A stretch of 64,000 nt of DNA. Source: Chalara sp. BL73 (taxonomy: Eukaryota; Ascomycota; Leotiomycetes; Helotiales). Below are positions 35,650 to 47,627 of this stretch, piece by piece. The translations under genes and the position numbers were made by a program. The notes beneath the pieces were generated by a model. It had not been told where the DNA came from, searched no databases, and worked only from the letters and a program-made list of their open reading frames with translations. The DNA is taken from contig CAKJVC010000202.1 of assembly GCA_918026815.1 (NCBI GenBank), forward strand, positions 310,001-374,000. The letters run 5' to 3'. Numbering within the stretch: position 1 is the first letter of the stretch; each line of letters starts with the position of its first letter.

Positions 35650-38108
35650 ATGCCTCCACTAGGCCTTCAGAATGGTGCATCTGCTCAATCAACTGCCGGT
35701 GATCTTCCTCTTCCATCAAGTATATACGAGGCTTCCTCCTTAGCTGCCATTCGCGCATCACTAGCAACCCTCCACACCCGTGATGCCGCTATATCTTCAC
35801 GCCTACAGAGTCTCATCGCCTCTCAGGCTGATTTGTCTCGCGAGCTAGGTCGCCTAGACCTTTTGCGCGCACATTTAGGAACACAGGTTGTGAATACTAG
35901 GGACATAAGCAATGGCATGCTTGACTCCGCCGCCAACACGGCCTCGCACCTCTCCTCCAAAGTGAAAGAGCTTGATCTCGAAAAGAAAAGAGTGGAAGAG
36001 ACACTTGGCGTGGTTGAACAAGTAGCAGAGCTGAAGGCATGTGTGCAAGGGGTAGTAGGCTCCATGGGCGCACCACAAGATTGGGAGGCAGCAGCGGGGT
36101 ATATCGCACGATCTGCAAAGATACCCAAGTACATTGTTGAAGGTAATTTTGCAGCTACAGTTGTGCCGTCTGTAGAAGTGCCAGATGCCCCAGGAATCAC
36201 GATCGAGTCTGCGAAAGAGTCACTCTGTGTATTATTTTTGAGGGAATTTGAGAAAGCCGCGGCAGACGGGGACGGAGCAAAGATTACACGCTTCTTCAAG
36301 CTTTTCCCACTAATAGCCAGGGAGGATACTGGGCTGGAGGTTTATGGACGATATGTTTGCCAGGGCGTGGCGAGTCGTGCGAGAAGCAATTTAAAGGAGG
36401 GAACCAAGGGCCGAGACAGCAAGGAAGGTTTCTTCTATGCTAACGCGCTGACAAAATTGTTTGAGCATATTGCTCAAATTGTGGAAAATCACGGAGGTCT
36501 AGTTGAACGGCATTATGGGGTGGGGAAGATGGTCAAGGTCATCGAGCGATTACAAATCGAAGCAGACGTCCAAGGTGGCATAGTATTGGATACCTGGGGC
36601 GATGAGAGAAGTGTTGACAGGAGGTTAACCGATGTTAAGAGTTACCCATTCTCTTTCCTTGTGCAAAGTTTCTTGCCTACGCAAAAATCCTCCGGTATAT
36701 CCAGAACAAGCTCGCCAGCTGCCGGTGGGGGAACCAACGGAAGAGTAAGTGAAGATGAGGGAGTTGATATGAAGGAAGTGGATGGACTGCTGAGCGAAAT
36801 GGCGATCATGCTGGGTCGCTGGTCGTTGTATACCAGGTTCTTGGGTGGAAAATGCCGAGTAAGTTTGAATTGAAACACTGCTCCTAATCTATTTCTAAAA
36901 TCTCCTAGGACCCTATTGCTAGTCCTGACGCTCCATTGGTAATGCCTGATCTATTGATCGAATCAGCGCTTTTAAGGAAGATCTCTGCGAGGTTAACTAT
37001 ACCCTTCAACATTTTGACCACCTTTTTCTTTCGCCGATCAGTTGAAAAGGCTTTTCAGCTTGACGAATCTCCAGCTGGACTCTCACTCAATCTCTCGAAA
37101 CCATTAGACGGCAACGGGCCATACATTATCTCTCCAGTTGATGACGTAATGTACATAGTCAATACCGTCCTACAACGATCCATATCCACATCCCAGCGAG
37201 AAGTCATAGCATCCGTAGTTCCTACCATAGGGAGAGTTCTTGGCTCTGATTTTGTGGGCATGATTCAGAGAAAAATGCGAGATGAATCATACCCAAAGGC
37301 AGTTGTTCAAGGTGGTTTTCCTCCAGAGGACAAAATCATTGCATTCATCGTTCTCATTAACTCCCTCGACATTGCGAACGACTACATATCCCGAATCGTC
37401 TCAACGAGACTTCAGCCTGCCGAGTTGCCACCAGGTACAAACGGCTTACAGGAAATGTTCCCATTTTCTCACGATGCAGTCTTCGTCGCGAACGCACTCG
37501 AAAATCTCAACTTTACGTTTTCATCCAAAACAAATGAGCTCATTACAGAAGGTCTTACTGTCCTGTTTGAACGAGTAGTCAAGCCCAGGCTTCGGCCAGT
37601 TCTATCAGATACCTTCCGCGATGTCGACTACTCTCTAACGGATGAAGACATGGCGGAAATAGCTCGGCAGAATGAGACCGAGGATGACCCTGAGTTGCTT
37701 CACGATCTAGTAGCGAGGAGATTCGAGCACTCATGGGATGCACTCATGAAGCCAATTCAGCGTCTCATGACTCCAAAATGTTTTGCTATGTTGCTGGATT
37801 CAACGGCCAAATATCTTGCTCGTGTTCTAGAGAAGCGTGTCTGGTCTTATTCTGGAAAGATGAATGCTCTTGGCGCTACTAGAATGGAAAGAGACTTCTC
37901 AGGAATCATAGGCGTCATTTCTCGAGGCGGGAAATACGGTGTTAGAGATATGATGGCAAAGGTCACGCAGATTTGCATGTTGGTCACTATGGAGGAAGAA
38001 GAGTGGGATGCTCTAGTTGAAGAAGAGCAAGGAGGAGATGAAGATATGGCATGGGTCCTAACCATGGATGAGAGGTTACGAGCAAGGAACATGGTGAGAA
38101 CTACCTAA
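35650..38108 (+). CDS. COG4: conserved oligomeric Golgi complex subunit 4
   Basis: Exons 35650-36858 and 36909-38108 (50-nt phase-0 intron GTAAGT..TCCTAG) give 802 residues. An N-terminal coiled-coil region carries RDAAISSRLQSLIASQADLSREL. The middle has KIPKYIVEGNFA and FLREFEKAAADGDGAKITRFFKLFPLI, and the second exon carries LLRKISARLTIPFNILTTFFFRRSVEKAFQLDE. These match the Cog4 family. COG is the tethering complex for intra-Golgi retrograde vesicles; Cog4 is in lobe A and binds the SNARE-associated Sly1. The length fits fungal Cog4. The start context is CCAATGC. Confidence 0.9.
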
Positions 38109-38237
38109 AAAGGAGACTCTAAGGGTTGCATGGATGGACAAAACGGCTATGATAGAGACGAAATAAATGAGGTCTAAATATATATCTGGGGTTCGTAGGT
38201 ATGTACACTGAGCATATTTTGGCTAGCATATATCCTC

Positions 38238-38980
38238 TTAAAATCCTCCTAGGCCAATATTTCTCGTTCTATCTGTATCCGTCGAAGAGATTTCTGAGCA
38301 ACGATTATTCAGCCCTTTAGAGATCTCTTCTAGCACCTGATCAGTGCTTGCAGTCCTTGCAAATTCACCTTTTAAACTTTCGACATGGACACCATGAACC
38401 GTATCAGCATCATACTTCCCTCCATGCTTCGCCCACGCAGCAGTTGCGTCATCTATGAGCACGATATCTCCTTTCACAATAATCCCATCCCCTTCAACAT
38501 GATCAGCGACCCCAAGATCACTTGCTGCGCGGATCGTATTTCCAAGACAAAGATCCACCGATAACCCAGCGAAATAGATCTTCCAAATCTGTCTGTCTTT
38601 CAACCAAGTCCCTAAGGCAGGTTCGACAAAAGCAGAATTAGTAGATTTTGAAAATGAGGTCTCCGAATGAAATGCTTTGTGCGGTGGGTGTATCACCATG
38701 CTGGGTTTGCTTGGGTGAAGAGGAGAAGCTGGGTTGGTGGATTCATGGATTATGTGAATTATGTGGGCATCAGGTGCGGCTCTGAATGCTGCAAGGAGCT
38801 TGGATACATTCCCTTCGTATGAGGGATTGCTACGGTTTGTTCCCCAGTAGCCTATAACAGAGAGCACATTAGTTTGCGATCTGTTGGAAGATTACGAATC
38901 AGGTGATTTCTATTACCTTTCTCGAGGGCTCCAACCTGACTGTCGACGACGATGAGCGCCGTATGGGAATGGTCAGCCAT
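38238..38980 (-). CDS. isochorismatase-like cysteine hydrolase
   Basis: Exons 38980-38917 and 38851-38238 (65-nt intron GTAATA..TTATAG) give 225 residues. The start reads TALIVVDSQVGALEKG. The catalytic triad of the superfamily is intact: Asp13, Lys90 (in FSKSTNSAF) and Cys123 (in LSVDLCLGNTIRAA). Members hydrolyse isochorismate, nicotinamide or related amides; the usual T-x-x-C-V element is S-V-D-L-C here. No signal peptide. The substrate cannot be assigned. Its 3' end converges on COG4, leaving only about 130 bp between them. Confidence 0.85.
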
Positions 38981-39761
38981 GATGTTATTTCTGGGGCGTT
39001 TCTGTTTTCTCAATCACGCTGGCGCGAAGAGGCGGCGGGGCAAGACTACATATATATCGTCAGCATCCGAAGCATTGCATCTCAGCTTGCAAAGCATTAT
39101 AGGTCACGAGGAACGTGCACCTGAAAAAATGTACTCTCGCTGGTAAGCAACAGACAGACAACATGTCTGCATGCTCTCGTCAATCATTGCCCATATTAAA
39201 ACAAGGTATATGTGCTTACCGTCTTCATGAGATAGAATCGTACAACTTAACGGGCTCCCGCTAAGTGCATAGCTTGTGGTACAAGTCCAGGTTTAAACCT
39301 CTCTTCGGCTGATACGTACCTGGCAAACAAGCATTACAGAATGCTATCTAAGGTATGTCCCTTTTCACGATCCCTGGTGGCCACGTTCGAGAAGCATACC
39401 AGGTAGCGGAATTTTGATATCCCTTGCTGACTTGGAACAATCGCAGATATATACAGCAACTTTGAAATAGCCGGGTGTGATGAACATGCCACTGCACAAA
39501 CACACGTAGTTGCCAAGAATCTTGCAGTCCTTATAATGTTATGCGTTTAAAGGCTTCTGTTTGACACGGCTAGTTGCACTGTCGACCCAGATTCTAGTCG
39601 CGTACGGCGACCCTCATTCCTCAAACGCTCCTGCACACTCAAAAATGCCCGATGAACTCTTCCATCGGCTGCCTCATGGGTATAGATTATCGATTACACT
39701 TCTCTCCTATCGGTGAGGTTGCACAGGTAGAGCACAGCGCTCATTTTCAGTTTCCGCAGCG
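38981..39761. other. divergent promoter region
   Basis: Shared by the isochorismatase-like gene (minus) and the DUF3431 gene (plus). Short frames only; no feature recognised. Confidence 0.6.
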
Positions 39762-40943
39762 ATGTTTCGCCTCCCCAGGTCTTCACAAACCAGCCTCATT
39801 TGGACAGCGATCTTCTCCGTTGCAATATGGCTTTTCTACATGAACTCCCCTCTCGACTTCGACTACAGCAGAAGCCAGAACCCATCCATCAATATTGTCA
39901 TTGCAGCAACAAATACCTCAGACTATACATGGACCGAAAACCTACACATCCCCAACATGAACATTATTCCGTATATTACGAACGATCTGGAAGCACTGTA
40001 TCATCCACCTGCCAACAAAGGGAACGAGGCGCTGGTGTATTTCTCGTATTTGGTTGATTTTTATGAAAAGATGCCCGATATATCGATTTTCGTCCACGCT
40101 GGGGATAAGGCGTGGCATAACGATGCTGTCTTAGAGGGCAGCATTGCATTTATAATCAATAATCTTGACCTTGGTGAAGTGAAGCGTCGAAAGTAAGTTT
40201 TATCTTTACATCAGCATTCTTGAAACCCAGGGGCTGACTTGAGTGGATATATGAACCTCCGCGTGGATTGGAAGAACGCATGTCCGGACTGGGTACGTCT
40301 GGGTGACCATACACCGAACTTCTCTTTAGATATATTGAGCAGCCTTGGACTAATTCCCAACACATAGATCAACACAACGAAAACGGAACTCCCAGGATCG
40401 AAACTCCAGCTAGCAGAAAGTCTAAAGCTAGAAGAACCGTACATGAAAGGTGCCTTCCTGCAAAACTTCCCCGCGGACCGGCTCCCCCCAATCCTCGCGC
40501 AACCTTGCTGTTCCCAATTCGCCGTCACCCGCGAAGCCATCCTCTCCATCCCGCTCGAGCAATACCAATACCAACAGAGCTGGTTGATTGACACGAAGCT
40601 GAACGATCACCTATCTGGACGAGTATGGGAGCATATGTGGCAGTATCTGTTCCTAAAGAAAGCGGTGGATTGTCCGGTTGCATTCAAGGCGCTTTGTAGG
40701 GGATGGCATGTATGTTTTGGGTCTGAGCAAGAGCTAGTACGATGGAATGATCTTGCCGACACGGCAAGCTGGAAGAGGGATGAGCTGAAGAGATTGAGTA
40801 AGAATGGCGCGGATTATTGGAGGATCGAAGCGTTTACCAGGCAACTTGAGGAACTCGAGACACAGTTAGGTAGCTTGCGGGATGAAGCGATTGAGAGAGG
40901 GAAATCAAGCTGGACGAGAGCTAGACTTTCAGGAGATTTATGA
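39762..40943 (+). CDS. DUF3431-family type II membrane protein
   Basis: Exons 39762-40192, 40244-40292 and 40368-40943 give 351 residues. The 49-nt middle exon encodes GYMNLRVDWKNACPDW, conserved-looking in this family. A single N-terminal membrane segment (about residues 11-27, SLIWTAIFSVAIWLFYM) suggests a Golgi/ER lumenal protein. The core has INIVIAATNTSDYTW, NKGNEALVYFSYLVDFYEKMPDISIFVHAG and FAVTREAIL. The last feature and overall plan resemble glycosyltransferase-like DUF3431 proteins of ascomycetes, whose activity is not known to me. The first intron acceptor is GAG, the only one restoring frame. Confidence 0.8.
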
Positions 40944-41550
40944 AACTCGTCCTGCAGCTACAGTCATTTAGAAAGCCAGTGAAAATACACCATTTCCGGC
41001 AGACTAAGAATCGGATCTATACGCCTTGGCGGTATTCACGTCCCACACACTGAATATTAATGGCTCAGAAGGGGCTTAAAACCTCCTTTCCTCCTTTCCA
41101 AAATTAGCTCCAGGCGATTGTGTGTGCTACTGAATTCTTCAAAGAGTCAAACACTGCGAAAGTGAAGCACTCTCAGGCGGTGGATGAGTATTAGCTTCAT
41201 GTTCAGCAAGACCTTTGAATGAATCCGATGGATTTTCATTGTAGCAATTATTTGCACCCAGTGGCACCCTGATACCTAACTCCTTGGCTATCATATTGCC
41301 GGTCTGAGCATAGTTATTCCGGCGATGGAAATCTTACAAGTCGGTTTCAAATTGGGTAGATATGATCTTCATTTCCGATTAGAACTGGCGACCAAGAGGG
41401 GGTGATTGAGCAAAAAGATATGTACGTGGATACCTGTTTGCTTATTCTGTTTTATTTATCCTTGAATAGTATTTTCCTAGTTTGCAGTGATTCTTAAGGC
41501 AAACTGATGCTCTATAGCCACTGGTCTGCACTCCAACTATTATCTGTTAG
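40944..41550. other. convergent intergenic region
   Basis: Between the DUF3431 and HET-domain genes' 3' ends. Nothing recognised. Confidence 0.6.
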
Positions 41551-43257
41551 CTACTCATAGAGCATGCTTATCCCTAGATCGGCCGAGGTAGCTTCTGGCC
41601 ATGCTAGAGCTATCGAGAAACTGGCCTCGTGCTGGTGCAATTCTGCAGGTCGCTCAAGTATATTGACATATATGATCAATTCGTCCTCGATTTCGAGACG
41701 TTCGAGCCATCTAAACTGAGCTGATACTGATAGCGAATCAACCATTCGTACCATTAGACCCAGGAGAGTGAATTCAGGCGTTTCTTTAGGTTTAGGGTTA
41801 GGAACATAGGTTAAGCAACATGAATACGAAGCTTCGCTTCCTCTAGATTGAACAGGGCTTGTATCTGTGGGCATTTGTAGCCCCTTACGCTCGAGGCGAA
41901 TGAGGACTGAGGAGCCATTCATGCGATTTCTCCAGTGTAGATATATATTCAATCCGGTTTTGAACCAATATTCGCTATCTCCCCCACTAAGCAGCCTGCT
42001 GGCCCATGTCATGCATGATAGAGGATAGACTTCGACCAAGCTAAAAAGTTGATAAAAATCAAACGAAACTGTGATACCGATGCGATCATTAAACTGGGCC
42101 ATGCTTGGTTGAGTGCTTTGAAGGTAAATTCTTCGCGGTGGAGCTTGCAACAATATCTGATGGGATATCAATGCCGGACGAGCCGATTCAGGTCGCCAAT
42201 ATCCATTGATACCTGTGCCTTTCATTAGTGGAAGACCAGTGACAATTCCATCAATTCCGCAGTGCAGAAGCGCGATAATTGTATCATTGGAACTGTCCTC
42301 TATAACATCAAGCTCAATGCGTAGCCCAACATTTGTCAACTCAAATGGAGTCAGCTCATCAGAAGGGTTCCAAGGCAGCTCTTTCATAGCCCCCGACATC
42401 GCAAATTGCTTGGGGGAAGCGGCAAAGATTGGACTCGTATTGGCGAGCAGGTCAACAGCAGGTGTTAGAGGCAAACCATATTGATAAGCTAAGAAGGAAT
42501 GATCTCCAGAGGTTTTAATAATCTCAGACTGGAGCCTCGAAAACGCTCTCTCGCCTTCTCCATAAAGTAAGGGCATGTTGACTCCAAAGATCCCAATTAG
42601 GCAATAAGCCATATCTTCTGTCCGTGTGGTCTGCCGATTTGCGGCCCATGACATTTTTTCCGCAACACTTGCCTTTGCAAAATAACTTTGTGGATTATTG
42701 CCGAGCAAATACTCCTTTCGAATTCCTGTGACTTTGTGTATAGCTTTTACTAAAGAGGTGTAAAGAAAATTGTCCGGTAGGCCAATGTGACCAACCTGCT
42801 CCCATCTAGAGTTGTAGAACCATACCAAGGATGGTGCAAGAAGCTCTTGCAGTGTCCATCCTCTTCTGAACCAACGGCTTCGGGAGAACTCGGTATCAAA
42901 GCTATCACTCCGAGAACTCGTACTTGTATGCACATCAGCAAGGTACACACAGCAGAGCTCGGCTCTCCGGTAGTAATCGAACATGGAATTGATAGCCTCT
43001 GACAGTTCTGCGCTACTGGATTTATCGATACAGCACGTGTCAACCCAGACATATTGCAGACTTTTTGTTAAGGCTAGACGACAACAATTTTCAATCTTGA
43101 ACCAGCCAGCCTTCGTCTCGCAAAGTCGTGGGAAGGCTTGCATATCCTGGAACGTGACTTCTCCCACACCCCATGTATGTGATAGGATGGCATATTCTGG
43201 TATCTGCTGGTCAAAAAACTCGAGCAGCGTTTTGGTCTTCGCATGTAAGAGACGCAT
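41551..43257 (-). CDS. HET-domain (heterokaryon incompatibility) protein
   Basis: A single exon of 568 residues from the Met of MRLLHAKT, a typical HET start; the open frame extends 28 codons further upstream but without conserved sequence. The HET domain covers about residues 20-165: YAILSHTWG, CCRLALTKSLQYVWVDTCCIDK, LSEAINSMFDYYRRAELCCVYLADV and RWFRRGWTLQELLAP. It is followed by the usual TRTEDMAYCLIGIFGVNMPLLYGEG block. No NACHT/WD40 extension is present; the C-terminal 300 residues are unassigned. HET domains can trigger cell death after fusion of unlike strains, but most family members are untested. The gene is intact, without stops or frameshifts. Confidence 0.9.
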   Translation of the reverse strand: MRLLHAKTKTLLEFFDQQIPEYAILSHTWGVGEVTFQDMQAFPRLCETKAGWFKIENCCRLALTKSLQYVWVDTCCIDKSSSAELSEAINSMFDYYRRAELCCVYLADVHTSTSSRSDSFDTEFSRSRWFRRGWTLQELLAPSLVWFYNSRWEQVGHIGLPDNFLYTSLVKAIHKVTGIRKEYLLGNNPQSYFAKASVAEKMSWAANRQTTRTEDMAYCLIGIFGVNMPLLYGEGERAFSRLQSEIIKTSGDHSFLAYQYGLPLTPAVDLLANTSPIFAASPKQFAMSGAMKELPWNPSDELTPFELTNVGLRIELDVIEDSSNDTIIALLHCGIDGIVTGLPLMKGTGINGYWRPESARPALISHQILLQAPPRRIYLQSTQPSMAQFNDRIGITVSFDFYQLFSLVEVYPLSCMTWASRLLSGGDSEYWFKTGLNIYLHWRNRMNGSSVLIRLERKGLQMPTDTSPVQSRGSEASYSCCLTYVPNPKPKETPEFTLLGLMVRMVDSLSVSAQFRWLERLEIEDELIIYVNILERPAELHQHEASFSIALAWPEATSADLGISMLYE

Positions 43258-44436
43258 GGCGAGGGTATCTCGAAGCTGAGAAGTGTTCCGTACATGAGAA
43301 GGAAGAGTTAGGCAAGCAAAAGGAAGCGGCTTACATGTCATATTTATATGGCTGACAGAGGCTGCATATTGCCAGTGCAGGTGATCAGTTCCTCAACTCC
43401 CTCAATCTCCTCTCTCAAAATGCGGTAATACCACACCATTTCAAACATTCTGCTTACGGACCAAACGTCGCCCATTTCGAAGGCGGTCAGCACTCACTGG
43501 AGTGTGTAGAATTGGTAGTCAAGTTCCTTTTAGATGCATCGGGCATAATTCGAAGTTGGCAAGTATGAGAGCGAGGCTATCTACGGCGCTGATGACTTTA
43601 GAAGTGTCTTCTATCAAGATGATGGAGAATCATCCAAAGTAAATAGCAGACAAATTTCTGTTTGATAATGTTTGGTCTGTATCGAGTCAAGTGGCTGAGC
43701 AGGTTATGCGATTGATCTTTGATCTGTGATGCTCAATCTCAGGCGACACATTTTCGGCACTGGGATGTGCCAATTACTACTTATCATATGGCCAGGGTTT
43801 GTTTATCTAAAGCGTTGTAGGTGCATATGAGGAGCGGAGACAAGGGCCCCTATTCTTGAATTTTGTTAAGGTGGTGAATGCAGGCATCCAGATGTGTCGT
43901 GACGTGGTGACGATGGGGAGAGAAAGATGCCTGGTTGAATTAGTCAGGATTCTGGAACCTTTTCACCTAAGACATCCTAGGCATTACATGACTGTAGGTA
44001 AGCAAAAGGGGGAAAGCGATTGCACCCTTCTTCCCACCATTCTTTATACGAGCAAGGTACAGTGTACATGCTTATTTTCATGCTCTAGGAGATGTTGGAA
44101 TAGTGCACGAACATATGGAGCCAGACTACAGCCAATAGAGCGCGCTTCATCGTACTACTTGGCTGATGCCGGAAATAAATGCACTTCTAATCATTGCAAT
44201 GAACATTTGGAATGAAAAGCAAGTTGACTAATCTCAGAAATACTCAGGGACTTGATACGATAACTATGATAGTATTCCCATAAATGTTGGACCGATTGTA
44301 CAGTTTTCCCTAACAAAAGCCATTGGGTATACAGAAAAGAAAATAAGGTAGATAGGTCGTCAAACGCCATATGCTTCCATCCCATTCCATTATATGCGAT
44401 TATCCCTCAACCGTAGAACACTTCCATATTTTCCAT
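43258..44436. other. intergenic region between two minus-strand genes
   Basis: Promoter side of the HET gene and 3' side of the GPI-protein gene. An open frame at 43856-44215 (+) has no motif. Nothing else seen. Confidence 0.6.
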
Positions 44437-45198
44437 TTACAAAGCAAGTGCGATAAAAAGGCCTCCAACCATTGCCATTCCACCGCTGACGATGTTAGCC
44501 ATAGCGGCGCTGGATGACTGGGCTGGTGGGCTCTGGGTGCTGCTTGGTCCTGTGACTGTGTTTGATGGTCTAGTGGCAGTCGTGAGCAAGGTGGAAGTTG
44601 TGCTGTTGGAATGTGGGGTGTTTGTTGGTGTGGAATAGGTGGAGGTCACGTTCGCGCTGGTGCTGGTTGTTACAACAGTGACGGTGGATGATGGGACCGA
44701 TGTGACAGATATGCTGGTGCTTGTGGCAGAGTATGACGGGCCTTCAGAGATTTGGATTGTGGTCTTGGTGGTCGTATCTGAACCCTTAATGGAGAATGGG
44801 TTGCTGTATTGGATCTGCTTTGTGCTATCCAGAGTGATAGTCCATCCGTATGTCTTGAAACCCAGATCCACTGGTGTCCAGGTATACTTTCCGGCGGAGT
44901 TCTCAACTTTAGCGATGACTGCGCCAGTAGAAAGAGTAATGTTGGAATCGCCTGTGAGGTTGTTAGCGCATGTTTTTTTTTTAATAAATTAAATCTCGGC
45001 CTTGTCAGACATACCTTGAAGCAATTGAATAGTAGCTGGTCCTGTAACATCCAATGGGTTCCAAACTAGATCAAATGGTACGCCAGCGGTGAGAACCTCA
45101 TCCCTCGCAGGGGTTTGGATAGCATCGAAGAGATCTTGAGCAACAACGACGGTAGATGCAAGCGCCAAAAAGGCGGCAGAGATGAATGAGTACTGCAT
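44437..45198 (-). CDS. Ser/Thr-rich GPI-anchored cell-wall protein (Kre9/Knh1-like family)
   Basis: Exons 45198-45015 and 44951-44437 (63-nt intron GTATGT..CTCACAG) give 232 residues. A clear signal peptide (about residues 1-20, MQYSFISAAFLALASTVVVA) is followed by a domain of about 95 residues (VLTAGVPFDLVWNP, TIQLLQG, ITLSTGAVIAKVENSAGKYTW, FSIKGS). This domain fits the Ser-Thr-rich GPI-anchored membrane family. Next comes a Ser/Thr-rich, probably O-mannosylated linker of about 100 residues. The C-terminal hydrophobic tail (GGMAMVGGLFIALAL), preceded by small residues (SSSAAMAN), is a GPI-attachment signal. Role: cell-wall or plasma-membrane protein. Confidence 0.85.
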
Positions 45199-45768
45199 GT
45201 TGAAAATAAAGAATAAGAATAATAGATCTAATGAGTGTAGGGTATCCGAGGATACAAATGATTATATTTAGTCAAAGATTCGTGGTGGAAGCAGACGTGA
45301 AGTGAGAATCCTCAGCCCCAGAAGGGGCACACGGCTTCTACTTAAACAACTCATTTCAGCTTCTCGAAGAGGACTAACGCCCATACTGGAGATGATGGCC
45401 CACTGACGAGGGTATTTTCAGGATTTGCGGCGCAACTTCATGGGCGGTATTGTTGGAGCTGGGCCGTAAGCCGCTTCAAGGTGAGCGCTGGAAAGCGAAA
45501 TGAGTGAGGGAGGTAACAGGGGAAGCGGTTGGAGGAGATGGTCAGGGGCTATGGAGGTGCTAAAGGTTCTAAAGGTGCTAAGGGGTTAAGCGGGCAAGTT
45601 TGATTTGCAGAGATGTGGAACGCTTGAAGGTGCCTGAAGCTAAGTCCACCACAGCCCATCATAGGGTGAGCTTATTCTCTAAGGTTAAATTTCTAGTGTC
45701 ATTCGATTGTTTGGATTGGTGATTGCGGTTAATTGTTGATTTCAAACACGGCTGGCCACCACCCTGCT

Positions 45769-45792
45769 GTACCAGTACCAGTACCAGTACCA
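45769..45792. repeat. (GTACCA)4 tandem repeat
   Basis: Four exact hexamer copies in non-coding DNA. Each junction is also a GTAC palindrome. Confidence 0.9.
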
Positions 45793-46599
45793 CCATCGTA
45801 TTCTCTACACCGAGTACTCTACTCTAGCAAGAGTCAACAAGACTTCATTCAAAAGACGATTCACTTCGCTAGTCCCTCTAGACTTCACCGCTGCCCTGCC
45901 GAGTCTCAGACTTCCGAGCCTGCTAAGTTCAGGCCCTTTCTGGGCAAATTTGCGCTTTGGGGGGCTGGCTCCACTCAATGCTGAAACCTCATCCTTCAGC
46001 TATCCCCCGGGTTTCGACAACATGGAATCGTGATTTTCCCAGTGTTTTCGTATCGGCAGCCACAATATTTTTCTCCGATAACGTGCTGCACTTGTGATGT
46101 AAGGCTGAAAAGATGGCGTTGCTGTGACATTCAGGCGATTCATCCACAACTGAGGGACCCAAGAAACCGGATCCTATGAATTGCGTAGAATTGTCCATGG
46201 GCTGAGGGCACCGCTTTCACCACAAATAGCTATTCCGGTAGTGCCAAAAACGGGTTTGCAGATTACCACACGATAACGTTTTTACGCACCCAAATGGTGA
46301 CATTGACCCCTACTAGAATCAGTGGCAGAGCGCCACCCGTTCAACTTAATGCTGGAAGCCCTGGGCATCGTCTTAGGCGCTTTTCATATTGAAAGCAACC
46401 ACTCCATTCTAAAAGGGGGTTTTGTTAATCGATAGAAAGCGTGTTTCCGATATTCGTTCCTTTCGATGCTTGGCGTTCCGTTGATTTCGAGAAAGAAACC
46501 GGCATACTTCGTTGAATTTCCCTTCGTACCTCTGCTTTATTGTGAATAAGAATTATAGTTGATTCTGGACTTCCTAATGAGAGAATTCCTTTACTTGAT

Positions 46600-46625
46600 A
46601 TATCATGAGCTTGTGCTCATGATAT
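46600..46625. repeat. perfect 11-bp inverted repeat with 4-nt loop
   Basis: ATATCATGAGC, then TTGT, then GCTCATGATAT. It lies about 180 bp upstream of the start of the gene at 46806. It could form a hairpin or bind a dimeric regulator; no family match is known to me. Confidence 0.8.
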
Positions 46626-46805
46626 GCGACCCCAGTGGTTAAGCGCAGAACTTTCTACTTGCATCCGGCATCTACACAAAGAAACCCGGGTAGTCACAAC
46701 CTCATGACAATGGCCCGAACAAAGGCTCTGATCACATAATATTTATGCCATATTTGGGCAAATCTCAATCAGTAGTTTACCTCTCCAGAAGGGCAAGAAT
46801 GAGCC

Positions 46806-47318
46806 ATGGCTATACGAAAGCAATACCAGGGTAAAAGAAAGAACGAGGCGGCGGAAGAAACAGTTACGAAACGTCAGAAGGGTGATGACTTAGGCCACGA
46901 TATTATACCTGAAGGAGAGAATGCTGTTGAGCCACCTCCAGCGGATGATTTGACCGTAGGGAGGCCGGGAGAAGAGGTTAGTCAAGGACGGGCGGCGCAA
47001 CACCACCTAAACTCGGAAATTGATTACGAGGAAGATAATACGTTAGAAAGGGCTTCAGAACACGATCATGCCACGGTGGGAGATGAAGAACATTTCTCTA
47101 AGTTTATATATTACGGACCAGACGTCATACAGGTATGCAGTGGTCGCAGTCAACCATGCTATAGAATAGAGCTAACTCCTGTTTGTAAGGCACCGGAGTG
47201 GGATGAGCTATCACCCAATGACCGTGCTATCGCTCTAAGTGGGAGCTTGATGAGGGCAGTTGAAGTGCTAGAGCTCTTCCATTCAAATATACTCGAAAGC
47301 TTGAGTGTTGAAGGATAG
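46806..47318 (+). CDS. hypothetical protein, 170 residues, basic N-terminus
   Basis: A single-exon open frame. Not recognised. The first 27 residues hold two basic clusters (KRKNEA and TKRQKGDD) resembling a bipartite nuclear signal. The middle is acidic and disordered, and the C-terminal ~65 residues look folded and partly helical (KFIYYGPDVIQVC, WDELSPNDRAIALSGSLMRAVEVLELFH). A second Met is not near the start. The mixture of disordered acidic sequence and a short ordered tail looks coding rather than random, but there is no other support. Confidence 0.5.
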   Translation: MAIRKQYQGKRKNEAAEETVTKRQKGDDLGHDIIPEGENAVEPPPADDLTVGRPGEEVSQGRAAQHHLNSEIDYEEDNTLERASEHDHATVGDEEHFSKFIYYGPDVIQVCSGRSQPCYRIELTPVCKAPEWDELSPNDRAIALSGSLMRAVEVLELFHSNILESLSVEG

Positions 47319-47627
47319 AATGCGTCGTGCCATACACCGAGTGCCAAAATTTTGACAGCCGGTAGGAGTCATTCCCGGAGTGTATAACAAATTCTTTCCG
47401 TATCTATGTGCATTTTGGGGGCAGCAAAGTATGTGTTCTTGCTTGTAGATACCTGCATATGTTGACTAGCCTCGACAACTAGTTCATGAATAGTATACAG
47501 GAAGTAATGTTCAATCTACTGTGACCTATGAACTTTTTTCAAGAATCTTCGCATTTTCTAGCCGTTACATGAATGTTACCTACGGAACTACTTTAGAAAG
47601 CTCCCATTGGTTTTAGCAAATATTTCA
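47319..47627. other. convergent 3' intergenic region
   Basis: About 310 bp; nothing recognised. Confidence 0.6.

Larger units (their letters stand above)
45199..46805. other. 1.6-kb divergent intergenic region
   Basis: Between the GPI-protein gene and the basic hypothetical gene. It holds a GTACCA tandem repeat, short AAAGGTGCTAA-type repetition near 45560-45590 and a perfect inverted repeat near 46600 (separate entries). No gene recognised. Confidence 0.6.

Noticed and set aside
46625..46680. tRNA-like A-box sequence (CCAGTGGTTAAG)
   Set aside because: No B box at the right distance and no cloverleaf pairing could be drawn.
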